Of a stretch of 64,000 nt of DNA, positions 26,655-34,329 are shown in pieces (position 1 is the stretch's first letter; each line of letters opens with the position of its first letter). The translations under genes were made by a program, and so were the position numbers. The notes under the pieces were generated by a model. It had not been told where the DNA came from and did not search any database. It saw nothing but the letters and a program-made list of their open reading frames with translations. The DNA lies in contig NZ_JBEWXT010000001.1 of the NCBI RefSeq assembly GCF_040538665.1, forward strand, positions 496,001 through 560,000, read 5' to 3'. Origin of the DNA: Aureibaculum sp. 2308TA14-22 (GTDB lineage Bacteria; Bacteroidota; Bacteroidia; Flavobacteriales; Flavobacteriaceae).

Positions 26655-27710
26655 TCATAGCCATTTCTTTCTCTTAAAGTAAATTAACAAACCGACAAAA
26701 ATAACGACTATAAATCCCCAGAATGCAAAGTATCCATACTTCCATCGAAGTTCAGGAATGTTTTCAAAATTCATTCCGTAAATCCCTGCTAAAAAAGTTA
26801 AAGGGATAAAAATCGTTGCTACCAGTGTAAGCATTTGCATGACTTGATTCATTTTAAAACTCACCTCTGAAATGTAGAGATCTTGTAAGCCGTTCAACAA
26901 ATCCCGAAAAGACTCCACCGTATCCATTACTTGAATAGTGTGATCATACAAATCTCTAATAAATACAGGAGTATCTTTTTCAACTAATGGGCTATCTGTT
27001 TTAGCAAACCGCCCTATGGCTTCTCTCAGAGGAGCAATTGATTTTCGTATGGTTAGCAACTCTTTTTTGAGTCGGTGAATTGCGGATTTATTATTTGAAT
27101 CTTGGTTGTCAAGCATGCGATCTTCAAGTGATTCAATTTCTTCACCTATATCTTCCAGCAAAAGAAAGTAATTGTCTACAATTACATCTATGAGTGAATA
27201 AGCAAGGTAGTCCGCACCTTTTTGTCTTATTCTACCTTTCTTACTTTGAATCCGTTTTCTTACAGCTTCAAATAAATCACTTTCAGTTTCTTGAAATGAA
27301 ATCACGAAACCCTTTCGAAAACATATTGCAACCTGCTCAATGGTTATCTTTGTTTCAGTTTTGTCAAAGGCTAAAGCTTTGATAATTATAAAAATACCAT
27401 TCTCATATTCTTCACATTTTGGTCGCTGGTATGTATTAGATACATCTTCGAGAATTAAAGGATGGATATTGAAGGTGTGGCCAAGTTTTTCAATTAAGAC
27501 TGTATCATGAACTCCCCGTATGTCATACCAATCAACTTCCTCTTCAGGAGATTGGTGTAAGATGATTTTGTCATGATTACTAAGTGTTTTTTCTTCGAAT
27601 AATTCATTATCATATTGGATATAATGAATTTGGACTTTTTCCATTTTTTTATTTCCAGTAAACACAACAGAACCAGGAGGTAATCCGATTTTATTTCTTT
27701 TTTTGCTCAT
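26655..27710 (-). CDS. corA: CorA-type magnesium/cobalt transporter
   Basis: A 351-residue inner membrane transporter. The cytoplasmic alpha/beta N-domain and long stalk helices are followed by two C-terminal membrane helices (MLTLVATIFIPLTFLAGI and YFAFWGFIVVIFVGLLIYF) separated by the signature YGMN. I take ATG 27710 (MSKKRNKIGLPPGS) as the start, leaving 10 bases after the MscS stop; a longer frame would overlap mscS by 32 bases. It forms an operon with the upstream mscS, both envelope ion channels. The pair is bounded by palindromic elements on each side. Confidence 0.92.
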   Translation of the reverse strand: MSKKRNKIGLPPGSVVFTGNKKMEKVQIHYIQYDNELFEEKTLSNHDKIILHQSPEEEVDWYDIRGVHDTVLIEKLGHTFNIHPLILEDVSNTYQRPKCEEYENGIFIIIKALAFDKTETKITIEQVAICFRKGFVISFQETESDLFEAVRKRIQSKKGRIRQKGADYLAYSLIDVIVDNYFLLLEDIGEEIESLEDRMLDNQDSNNKSAIHRLKKELLTIRKSIAPLREAIGRFAKTDSPLVEKDTPVFIRDLYDHTIQVMDTVESFRDLLNGLQDLYISEVSFKMNQVMQMLTLVATIFIPLTFLAGIYGMNFENIPELRWKYGYFAFWGFIVVIFVGLLIYFKRKKWL

Positions 27711-27720
27711 AGAATTCAAT

Positions 27721-28575
27721 TCAGATATTAGTAGGATTATTCTTGTACACAAGGGTTCTATGCGGGAACGGTATCTCTATTCCTTCATTATCAAATCTCT
27801 TTTTAATAAGCTCAAATAATTCACATTCCATTTTAAAAGCATCTACCGGATCTTTAGCCCAGGCCCAAGCTCTTAGATTAACTGATGATTCTCCAAAACC
27901 TATAATTCTAACTGGAGCTAATTCCTCGCCCTCCATCAATTGTTCCTCTGTTCTTGGGTCAATATGAAGGGGGTGTTTTAGTACTTCTTCTTTGAAGATG
28001 GCCTTTGCTTTTTTAAAATCTGAATCATAGCTTATTCCTATTTCAATCAATTTACAAATTCTCTCATCCCCATAATTTGAATTCACTAATATTTCATCAC
28101 TTATTAATGAATTTGGAATGATAATCCTTTTGTTTTCAAAATCCCGAATAACGGTATGTCTCAAAGTAATATCTTCCACGACGCCCCTCAGTTCTCTTAG
28201 GTTTACTCTGTCATTTACTCTGAACGGTTTAAAGATAATTATAAAAACACCACTAATAATATTACTCAGAGCATGCTGAGAAGCAAAGCCTACGGAAACT
28301 GCCAAGATGCCCGCACCTGCTAAAAGAGAACTTGCTAGTGCTCGCAAATTTGGCATTGAGTAAATAGCTATACTAAACCCGATGATATAAATTATTGCAT
28401 TGATTGCATGACGCAAGAATTTATAATTTGTTGGATCGTTTTTCATTTCTTCCGTCGAACGACGAATTAGTCGTTTGAAAAATCGATTGATCAAAAAAGC
28501 TACAACAATTGTTATCAGTAGGATACAAATAAAAATTCCGATGTATTCAATGCTGCTTAGTATTTGTTCTTTCAT
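27721..28575 (-). CDS. MscS-family mechanosensitive channel
   Basis: A 284-residue small-conductance mechanosensitive channel. There is an N-terminal membrane helix (YIGIFICILLITIVVAFLI), a second at about 53-70, and the pore-lining helix with small residues (ASSLLAGAGILAVSVGFASQ) leading into the beta domain start SGVFIIIFKPFRVNDRV. The C-terminal alpha/beta vestibule ends EGIEIPFPHRTL. It opens under membrane tension to release solutes in osmotic downshock. It precedes corA by 10 bases. A second MscS paralogue lies at 47.8 kb. Confidence 0.9.
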   Translation of the reverse strand: MKEQILSSIEYIGIFICILLITIVVAFLINRFFKRLIRRSTEEMKNDPTNYKFLRHAINAIIYIIGFSIAIYSMPNLRALASSLLAGAGILAVSVGFASQHALSNIISGVFIIIFKPFRVNDRVNLRELRGVVEDITLRHTVIRDFENKRIIIPNSLISDEILVNSNYGDERICKLIEIGISYDSDFKKAKAIFKEEVLKHPLHIDPRTEEQLMEGEELAPVRIIGFGESSVNLRAWAWAKDPVDAFKMECELFELIKKRFDNEGIEIPFPHRTLVYKNNPTNI

Positions 28576-28620
28576 TGTTGATTATTTATCTAACTTTTTT
28601 TGGTGGTGCGGAACGGTTTT

Positions 28621-28751
28621 GTGTATGGTTAGTTCCGTGTTTCAGCAACTAATTTAGTAAACAAAAACGAACGCGAGAAAATTCCGAAGGAATTTTCCAA
28701 ATAAACAACGACCAAAGCAATTAATTATACACGTTGTTGTAGCACGTTTTT
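28621..28751. repeat. 130-bp palindromic element, copy A
   Basis: The copy begins GTGTATGG (28621) and ends TTATACACGTTGTTGT (28725-28740) plus AGCACGTTTTT. The outer GTGTAT (28621-28626) is complementary to ATACAC (28727-28732). A central stem GAAAATTCC-GAA-GGAATTTTC occupies 28677-28697, 56 bases from the left end. Copy B at 29467 has the same ends, length and stem position, with compensating base changes in the stem. It lies between mscS and a pair of small genes. No open reading frame is present. Confidence 0.8.
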
Positions 28752-28754
28752 ATT

Positions 28755-29045
28755 TTACGCAACACTCAAAATATTTATCAATCCTCCAATGACAATTAAA
28801 AACAACATTGTCAAGTAACTTCGCTTGATTGAAATTTTTCCATTTATTAATTTTATTCCAAAATATAAGTTAATACAACTTAATGTAATATTTGAAAATA
28901 TAACCCAGTTCGGATAGATAAAGAGGAAAGCGATGTTTGGATTTTGATAATCTATGTAAAGGGAAATTATATGATATAGCCAATAAAGAGATAAAGAAGA
29001 TTGAATTAAGCCCAGAATTATGTGTATATTCTTTTTCATCTCCAA
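28755..29045 (-). CDS. Hypothetical small membrane protein
   Basis: A 96-residue protein with three hydrophobic segments (IHIILGLIQSSLSLYWLYHII; FLFIYPNWVIFSNITLSC region; SYLTMLFLIVIGGLINIL), so it should be an integral inner membrane protein. No family recognised. It starts 3 bases after the stop of the 129-residue gene and ends 4 bases from the right end of element A, so the two genes travel as one unit between elements A and B. Its composition is very AT-rich. Confidence 0.6.
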   Translation of the reverse strand: MEMKKNIHIILGLIQSSLSLYWLYHIISLYIDYQNPNIAFLFIYPNWVIFSNITLSCINLYFGIKLINGKISIKRSYLTMLFLIVIGGLINILSVA

Positions 29046-29048
29046 TTC

Positions 29049-29438
29049 TTAACTCAACTTTTCATTTTCTAATTCCGAAAATTTTTGTTTGTCAGTTGGA
29101 TTTACATCAATCAATTCAAATCGGTTTTTATCCAAAACATTGAAATCAACCAGACTTAAATAAAGGTCAACAACATTTCGGTCAATCATAATTTTTCCAC
29201 CACCAGCCCAATGTCGGTCAGTTCCATTTTTCTTAATTCCAGAAACCCAATATTCCTCTCCAGTCTCAATATCATAATGATTACCACCTTCAATTCCCAT
29301 TGCATTGGCGTTTTTCAAGGCCTTGCCATTAAAATACACAGTTCTTCCAGATTTAGAGAATTCCGCTATTCCAATCCAAGCTGGTCCATTGTCTCCAAAA
29401 CCGCTTTTCAATTCAATATATTTTAATTCAGGTTTCAT
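29049..29438 (-). CDS. Conserved hypothetical protein (often misnamed DXP synthase)
   Basis: A 129-residue soluble protein, KPELKYIELKSGFGDNGPAW at the N-terminus, then IGIAEFSKSGRTVYFNGKAL, YDIETGEEYWVSGIKKNGTDRH and WAGGGKIMIDRNVV. I recall close relatives scattered through Bacteroidota, frequently carrying the misleading label 1-deoxy-D-xylulose-5-phosphate synthase; nothing in it resembles that much larger thiamine enzyme. Many WxG and polar motifs suggest a small globular domain. The start codon lies beside the left end of element B and the gene pairs with the small membrane protein downstream. Confidence 0.65.
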   Translation of the reverse strand: MKPELKYIELKSGFGDNGPAWIGIAEFSKSGRTVYFNGKALKNANAMGIEGGNHYDIETGEEYWVSGIKKNGTDRHWAGGGKIMIDRNVVDLYLSLVDFNVLDKNRFELIDVNPTDKQKFSELENEKLS

Positions 29439-29466
29439 AGTTCCTCAAATGTGCTACAACGTGTTC

Positions 29467-29596
29467 GTGTATGGCTTGTTGCGTTGGCGAGAACTAAGTT
29501 AACAAAAGAAACCGAACCAGTAGGAAAATCCGCTAGGATTTTCCGAGTACACACAAAACAAGCAATTGGTTATACACGTTGTTGTACAACGTTTTT
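29467..29596. repeat. 130-bp palindromic element, copy B
   Basis: Same ends as copy A: GTGTATGG at 29467-29474 and TTATACACGTTGTTGT at 29570-29585, finished by ACAACGTTTTT. GTGTAT pairs with ATACAC (29572-29577), GCTTGTT (29474-29480) with AACAAGC (29557-29563), and the central stem GGAAAATCC-GCTA-GGATTTTCC is at 29523-29544, again 56 bases from the left end. ACAAC just outside the left end (29456-29460) matches GTTGT at the right end. No open reading frame belongs to it. Confidence 0.8.
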
Positions 29597-29610
29597 AATC
29601 AGTTTCTTTG

Positions 29611-30354
29611 TTAGAAAGCTCCTGTATGTATTGCTTTTCTATATATCCATTTAGAATTCTCTTTATAAAAAATAACATAGCAGGTATATCCGCAATTAGG
29701 ATCTCCTAAATATGTATAATGAAATATACCAGTATTATACTTCTCAGAGAATACAACTCTTGAAAAGCCCATAAATCCAATGTTTAAAATTGTGTCTTTT
29801 TTTCCATAACTTAATGGGTTGAAACCTCTTTTTCTTGCAGAAAATTTGGTTAGAAATTCTATTCCATCTTGTTCTATTAATTCCGTTTTTAGTTTTTTAG
29901 AATTTAATTCCGTTTTAAGATTTTTGATAAAATTGAACTCATTAGATAGAGTATCAAGATATTTTAAAATATAACCTCTATTATTCTCAATATTAAGAGA
30001 AGTTAATGAATCAGGAATCGTTACGAATTTCTTTATTGTATCTCTGTCTCTTTCAGATACAAGATAACGTTTTTCCATTCTATCGATTAGGACTGAATCC
30101 GCTTTTTTAGGTATTTTTCTAATTGGATGACAGTAATCTACTTTATAAATACTATCCAACATATTACTTATAATGTTATGTTCATCATCATAAGTTATAT
30201 TGCTTTCTAGTCTCGGTTCTAAAACCATTGCAATATTTTCTGGACTTTCTGAATATTTATTTTGGACATGAAAAAACAAAAAAATCACATAAGCCATTGC
30301 AGCAATTACAGCGAATGCGAAAACAAATATTAATATGTCTTTAGTTTTTCTCAA
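29611..30354 (-). CDS. Hypothetical membrane-anchored protein
   Basis: A 247-residue protein with one N-terminal membrane helix (ILIFVFAFAVIAAMAYVIFLFF) and a long polar, probably periplasmic domain. That domain holds a conserved-looking C-terminal block: GFMGFSRVVFSEKYNTGIF, YTYLGDPNCGYTCYVIF with two Cys, and WIYRKAIHTG. No family recognised. The start is TTG 30354, which abuts the palindrome of element C (CAACATTTGAG on the minus strand); no ATG is better placed. The gene is bounded by element B downstream and element C upstream. Confidence 0.6.
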   Translation of the reverse strand: MRKTKDILIFVFAFAVIAAMAYVIFLFFHVQNKYSESPENIAMVLEPRLESNITYDDEHNIISNMLDSIYKVDYCHPIRKIPKKADSVLIDRMEKRYLVSERDRDTIKKFVTIPDSLTSLNIENNRGYILKYLDTLSNEFNFIKNLKTELNSKKLKTELIEQDGIEFLTKFSARKRGFNPLSYGKKDTILNIGFMGFSRVVFSEKYNTGIFHYTYLGDPNCGYTCYVIFYKENSKWIYRKAIHTGAF

Positions 30355-30400
30355 ATGTTGTACAACATATGTATAACCGCATTGCGGTTATATCCGTTAT
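30352..30400. repeat. Short palindromic element, copy C
   Basis: Contains the perfect 14-base palindrome ATGTTGTACAACAT (30355-30368) and a 9-bp stem TATAACCGC-ATT-GCGGTTATA (30372-30392), followed by TCCG. CTCAAATG next to it is shared with the left flank of copy B (ctcaaatgtgctacaac). A near-copy of the second stem recurs at 54976-54996. Confidence 0.75.
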
Positions 30401-30454
30401 AGTTGCAATATACAAATTCTGAATAATTGTTAAAAAAAAGTAAAAAAATTAAAG

Positions 30455-31261
30455 TTACGGTGCAGCATTTACAACCCCTAATGTATACAACTGTTCTAAC
30501 GTAGGTACTTCACTACCGCCTTCAGGTTCAAGAGTAATACCAAAAGCTTCTGACTCATTATTGTTGCCTAAGGCAAATACTTTGTTTTCGTCTTCGGTAA
30601 ATTGGTCTAATACACCAATGCTTGTTGGGGTAAGCGGATCCAATTTTAAAGACCAAACTTGATAGACCTTACCAGCGGGAGGGTCAGGTAGGCCTTGAAC
30701 ATCTACATATACTTGGTTGTCAGATTTGTTCCAATAGACCTTGGCATACGAATTTGGTGAAACGGTTTGCCCACCCAACGGAACTGCTAAAATGTCTTTA
30801 TCTCTAAGAATGGTATTTAGCTTTTTTGTCTCAGCCAAACTGGAATTGGCTTTAAAAATCTGTTCTTCTAATTGTTGTTTTTCTAGTTCAGCAGATTTTA
30901 ACTGTGTACTCAAATTGTTGTTTTGTACCATGGTCCAAATAAAACCACCTAATAACAGTACCGCAGCTGCCCAACCAGTGTAAGATAACCAGTTTGTAGA
31001 TTTTTTGGCTAACTGAACAACTTTGGGTTCGTTGGTATTTGCATCACTTATTTTGGCTTTAATTTTTTGAAATGAAGTGTTAGAAGTAGGGGCTGTTGCT
31101 GCGGTCAATTTTAGAACAGCAGCTTCTATCTCGGCAACTTCCTTGGCAATTTCAGGATGTTTTTGAACCATAGCAAATACCTCTCGGTTTTCTTTTTCAG
31201 AAAGTACACCAGCTACATAAAGCTCTAAAATTCCGGACGCTATGTATTCTTTAATTTCCAT
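30455..31261 (-). CDS. Anti-sigma factor (RskA-like)
   Basis: A 268-residue single-pass membrane protein. The cytoplasmic N-domain (about 1-75: EYIASGILELYVAGVLSEKE, EVFAMVQKHPEIAKEVAEIE) resembles the zinc-less anti-sigma domain of RskA-type proteins, followed by a membrane helix near 91-112 (YTGWAAAVLLLGGFIWTM), a coiled coil (STQLKSAELEKQQLEEQIF) and an extracytoplasmic RskA domain (LPDPPAGKVYQVWSLK, FGITLEPEGGSEVPT). It lies 2 bases after the ECF sigma gene, the standard pairing in which it holds the sigma factor until a signal releases it. Confidence 0.85.
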   Translation of the reverse strand: MEIKEYIASGILELYVAGVLSEKENREVFAMVQKHPEIAKEVAEIEAAVLKLTAATAPTSNTSFQKIKAKISDANTNEPKVVQLAKKSTNWLSYTGWAAAVLLLGGFIWTMVQNNNLSTQLKSAELEKQQLEEQIFKANSSLAETKKLNTILRDKDILAVPLGGQTVSPNSYAKVYWNKSDNQVYVDVQGLPDPPAGKVYQVWSLKLDPLTPTSIGVLDQFTEDENKVFALGNNNESEAFGITLEPEGGSEVPTLEQLYTLGVVNAAP

Positions 31262-31263
31262 TT

Positions 31264-31800
31264 CTAATTCAAAACTATAACTCTTAGTTCATTAATGCAG
31301 TTTCTGTTGCGTGTTTTAACCGTACCAATTGGCATTTTTAATGTTTCTGCCGCTTCTTTTTGGGTATATCCTTTAAAATATAATAGGTTAATTACTTCTT
31401 TACATTTTTCAGCCAGTTTATCTACAAATTTTTTAATCCCAATGCTATTTGTGGTAACATCAAGATTGTCATAAGTCTCCAATATATCTACGAAATTATC
31501 GGTACTTTGGTTTTTTTGACTGTTCTTAAAATTTTTGGATCTTGTTTTGTCAATAGCAGCATTTCTGGCAATATTTAACATCCAAGTAAAAAACCTGCCC
31601 TTACTTGAGCTGTAGGTATCTGAATTGTGCCAAGCTTTTATAAAAACATCTTGTAGTATTTCTTCAGCAATAGCATCGTCTTTAACAATTGAAAAAATAA
31701 CACCTAAAAGACTTTGCTTATAATTATCATAGAGATATTCGAAAGCCTTTACATCTTTTTTCTGAAATTTTAGTACAGATTCTTCTAAGGTCATTGCCAT
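31264..31800 (-). CDS. ECF RNA polymerase sigma factor
   Basis: A 178-residue sigma-70 family ECF protein with region 2 (EYLYDNYKQSLLGVIFSIV, EILQDVFIKAWHNSDTY, RFFTWMLNIARNAAIDKTR) and region 4 (CKEVINLLYFKGYTQKEAAETLKMPIGTVKTRN). There is no C-terminal extension. It is followed after 2 bases by its anti-sigma factor. The AACC-N16-CGTA promoter at 21743 in front of the DUF4331 operon is a plausible target in the neighbourhood; no such motif is seen upstream of the sigma gene itself. Confidence 0.9.
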   Translation of the reverse strand: MAMTLEESVLKFQKKDVKAFEYLYDNYKQSLLGVIFSIVKDDAIAEEILQDVFIKAWHNSDTYSSSKGRFFTWMLNIARNAAIDKTRSKNFKNSQKNQSTDNFVDILETYDNLDVTTNSIGIKKFVDKLAEKCKEVINLLYFKGYTQKEAAETLKMPIGTVKTRNRNCINELRVIVLN

Positions 31801-31855
31801 TTTTTGGAGCTGTAATATAGCTATTTAAACTAAAACATCGACTATCTTATTTTTT

Positions 31856-33313
31856 CTATTCTTTTAGTGGTAAAGCCGTTGGCGGTCTAAATTCAGTCAA
31901 CCCTTTTTCTTTAATAGTTTTTTCAACATCTTTAATACTTGATGGAACAAAAGCACTCATGTTTTCCACTCCCGTTTTGGTGACCACAGCCATATCTTCA
32001 ATACGAATATAAAGTCTTTCATCTCGAAGCCAAATCATAGGGTCTATGGTAAAAACCATACCTGGTCTTAGTTTTACATTACCTCTTACCCTACCAACAT
32101 CATGCACCGCCATACCCACAGGATGTTGAAAATGCCCACGAAATACCAAACCTTCTTGTACTGCTTTTAAATGAGATGGCTTTACAAATTTTGCACTTGC
32201 TACATATTTCTTCATGTCTTCTGCCGCTTTATCAAGTACTTCATTTGCAGTTACGCCCGGTTTAATATACTTGAAAAGAGCATCGCGATAAGCAACAATA
32301 AAATTATACAGTGCGGTTTGAGCTTTGTCAAATTTTCCGTTTACGGGCCAAATTCTTGTAACATCACTAGTATAATAGCGATAATCAGGTGCGTAATCCA
32401 TCAGAACTAAATCACCATTTTTGAGCACATCTTTTTTATGGAAATAATGACCAAAGTAGGCATTAGTTCCTCCACCGATTATTGAGGCATAGCCATCGCC
32501 TCTGGCTCCATTTAAATAATATACATACTTAGCTGCTGCATCCAATTGATATTCATAAAGACCGGGTTTGGTAGATTTCATTGCCTCAATAATACCTAGA
32601 CCAGCAATTTGGGTGGCTTTACGGATAAGGTCAATTTCTTCAGGACTTTTAATCAATCGCATGGCATCTAAAATAGGTGAGAGATCCCTGATTTCTACTT
32701 GCGGGAAGCGTTCTTTAATTTTTTGTTTAAATCTAGATTCTCTAGATTGTTCTCCATCCCATGGATCCGCAGCTTTTCGTGCTTGTCCGAATAGTAATTC
32801 ATCACGACTGTCATTTCCGGTTTCAGCAGGACTTAATGGCGTGTAAAGAACTGCACCAGGTGGTCTGATTAAACCCGTACCAACAATATCCCTCGCTAAA
32901 AATTCAATTCCACGTACGCTATCAACTCCAGTTAATTTTTTAACGAGTTCGGCATCTTCAGCAGATAATACTTTTCCTTCTCCTTTTTCTCTACCTTCGT
33001 CTCTATGGGGTAGATAAAGTGTTGCTGTTTTATTTTTTCCATTTAACAATAAATAGGAATGAGCAGTTTCGAGTCCACAGAGGTAGTAAAAACTATTGGA
33101 TTGCCTAAATACACTAAAGCCTGGTACGCCAGCAGACCCTTGTATTAATGCAACTGCATTGTCTCCAATTTCGGTGAATATTTTAAATCTTCTTTCGTTA
33201 AAATTTTCAACTGAAAAATCTGTTTGATAGTGATGTTTTTCTTGAGCTGTAGCTACAGAACTTAAAGTTATTAACAGTAAGGCTGATAAAAAGAGTGTTT
33301 TAAAATGTGTCAT
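31856..33313 (-). CDS. Exported Xaa-Pro aminopeptidase (M24B)
   Basis: A 485-residue aminopeptidase P-like metallopeptidase with a signal peptide (LFLSALLLITLSSVATAQ), hence periplasmic. The N-terminal creatinase-like domain (about 30-190) is followed by the pita-bread catalytic domain. Metal ligands can be placed: the Asp of LMDYAP, the Asp of TSDVTRIWPVNG, the His of QHPVGMAVHDVG, and the Glu of IRIEDMAV. The fourth position, usually Glu in the TVEPGLY motif, is Asp here (TIDPMIW). It removes N-terminal residues preceding proline. It ends 55 bases from the start of the ECF sigma gene. Confidence 0.88.
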   Translation of the reverse strand: MTHFKTLFLSALLLITLSSVATAQEKHHYQTDFSVENFNERRFKIFTEIGDNAVALIQGSAGVPGFSVFRQSNSFYYLCGLETAHSYLLLNGKNKTATLYLPHRDEGREKGEGKVLSAEDAELVKKLTGVDSVRGIEFLARDIVGTGLIRPPGAVLYTPLSPAETGNDSRDELLFGQARKAADPWDGEQSRESRFKQKIKERFPQVEIRDLSPILDAMRLIKSPEEIDLIRKATQIAGLGIIEAMKSTKPGLYEYQLDAAAKYVYYLNGARGDGYASIIGGGTNAYFGHYFHKKDVLKNGDLVLMDYAPDYRYYTSDVTRIWPVNGKFDKAQTALYNFIVAYRDALFKYIKPGVTANEVLDKAAEDMKKYVASAKFVKPSHLKAVQEGLVFRGHFQHPVGMAVHDVGRVRGNVKLRPGMVFTIDPMIWLRDERLYIRIEDMAVVTKTGVENMSAFVPSSIKDVEKTIKEKGLTEFRPPTALPLKE

Positions 33314-33409
33314 AGATTGGTGTGGTTATTAAAAAGAAAAAGCTGATTGTCTGCAATTTACAAATTTTAATAGATGTAAATGGACTGTATCTTACAGATT
33401 TTATTATCG

Positions 33410-33417
33410 TATCTTTA
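33410..33417 (+). promoter_or_regulatory. -7 box of the NYN gene
   Basis: TATCTTTA lies 5 bases before ATG 33423, implying a leaderless or nearly leaderless transcript. No TTG is seen at the usual spacing upstream. Confidence 0.4.
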
Positions 33418-33422
33418 CACAC

Positions 33423-34151
33423 ATGATAAAAGACATAAAATTAGCCGTTTTGATTGATGGCGATAATATTCCATCAAAGTATATAAAAGAAATGATGGAG
33501 GAAATTACCAAATACGGAACACCTACCATTAAACGTATATATGGCGATTGGACTAAACCGCACTTGAATAAATGGAAAAATGTGTTATTAGAAAATGCAA
33601 TTAATCCGATACAACAATACGGATATACTACAGGTAAAAATGCTACCGATTCTGCTATGATTATTGATGCTATGGATATTTTATATTCAAAAAATATTGA
33701 TGGTTTTTGCTTGGTTTCTTCGGACAGTGACTTTACAAAACTGGCAACCAGGTTACGAGAATCAGGTATGCAAGTAATCGGAATAGGCGAAAAGAAAACA
33801 CCGGATCCGTTTATTGTAGCATGTGATAAATTTATTTACCTCGAAATTTTAGAGACATATACCGAACAACATGATGGTAAAAAAGATGCTAAAAAACCAA
33901 GTTTAGATAAAATAACCCCGAAAACAATCCGACTATTAAGACAGTCTGTAGATGATGCTGCCGATGAAGATGGATGGGCATTTTTAGGTGATGTAGGTTC
34001 GCTAATTATTAAAAAACAACCGAATTTTGACGCTCGGAATTTTGGTTTTGAAAAATTAACGCCACTTTTTAACTCCCTTAATCAATTTGAAATTGAACAA
34101 AGAGATCAGGGTAATAAACGCTTTAAACTGATTTATGTGAGGAATAAATAG
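33423..34151 (+). CDS. NYN-domain protein with C-terminal OST-HTH/LOTUS domain
   Basis: A 242-residue protein. The N-terminal NYN (PIN-like, DUF88) nuclease domain shows AVLIDGDNIP with Asp12 and Asp14, the ATDSAMIIDAMDILY acidic patch (about 77-91) and CLVSSDSDFTKLATRLRE, giving a complete set of metal-binding Asp residues. The C-terminal part (about 155-240: TIRLLRQSVDDAADEDGWAF, LGDVGSLI, RDQGNKRFKLIYV) is an OST-HTH/LOTUS domain, thought to bind RNA including G-quadruplexes. The protein is therefore a likely RNA nuclease or RNA-binding factor. It is convergent with the PD40-amidohydrolase gene. Confidence 0.85.
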   Translation: MIKDIKLAVLIDGDNIPSKYIKEMMEEITKYGTPTIKRIYGDWTKPHLNKWKNVLLENAINPIQQYGYTTGKNATDSAMIIDAMDILYSKNIDGFCLVSSDSDFTKLATRLRESGMQVIGIGEKKTPDPFIVACDKFIYLEILETYTEQHDGKKDAKKPSLDKITPKTIRLLRQSVDDAADEDGWAFLGDVGSLIIKKQPNFDARNFGFEKLTPLFNSLNQFEIEQRDQGNKRFKLIYVRNK

Positions 34152-34181
34152 ATTCTTCTTGATTTGTTATAAAGCTTGTCC

Positions 34182-34246
34182 GTTCGAGCGGAGTCGAAAC
34201 CTATTTATTATGTTCTGACCAATTAGTTCTCGAATCCGCTCGAACT
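34182..34246. repeat. REP-like inverted repeat, copy 1
   Basis: gttcgagcggagtcgaa (34182-34198) and ctcgaatccgctcgaac (34230-34246) form an inverted pair with one mismatch. The same GC-rich unit occurs at 38728-38793, each time in an intergenic gap downstream of genes. Confidence 0.7.
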
Positions 34247-34293
34247 GACAATATGGTTTAACCAATTCAAAGTCTAGATTCTAACATCTAAAA

Positions 34294-34315
34294 GTCCCCG
34301 CCAACAAGCGGGGAC
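34294..34315. terminator. Strong GC hairpin between convergent genes
   Basis: GTCCCCGC / GCGGGGAC perfect 8-bp stem with a 6-base loop, flanked by ggtctagcgtctttttaa. It probably terminates one or both convergent transcripts. Confidence 0.65.
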
Positions 34316-34329
34316 GGTCTAGCGTCTTT

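Noticed and set aside
27711-27752. Longer N-terminus for CorA
   Set aside because: It would overlap mscS by 32 bases and adds an unconserved leader; ATG 27710 leaves a normal 10-base gap.
29049-29438. 1-deoxy-D-xylulose-5-phosphate synthase
   Set aside because: Relatives of this 129-residue protein often carry that name, but it has none of the thiamine diphosphate motifs and is far too short.
28621-29596. Integron attC array
   Set aside because: The elements fold and separate genes like attC sites, but I do not find the RYYYAAC/GTTRRRY core pairs, and no integron integrase is in the window. The general cassette idea is kept; the integron label is not.
28937-29654. Plus-strand frames across the small-gene region and element B
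   Set aside because: They cross palindromic repeat sequence and oppose better-supported minus-strand genes; no recognisable domain.
28621-30400. CRISPR array
   Set aside because: Repeats are long, few and palindromic, spaced by whole genes; no regular short repeats with unique spacers and no cas genes.
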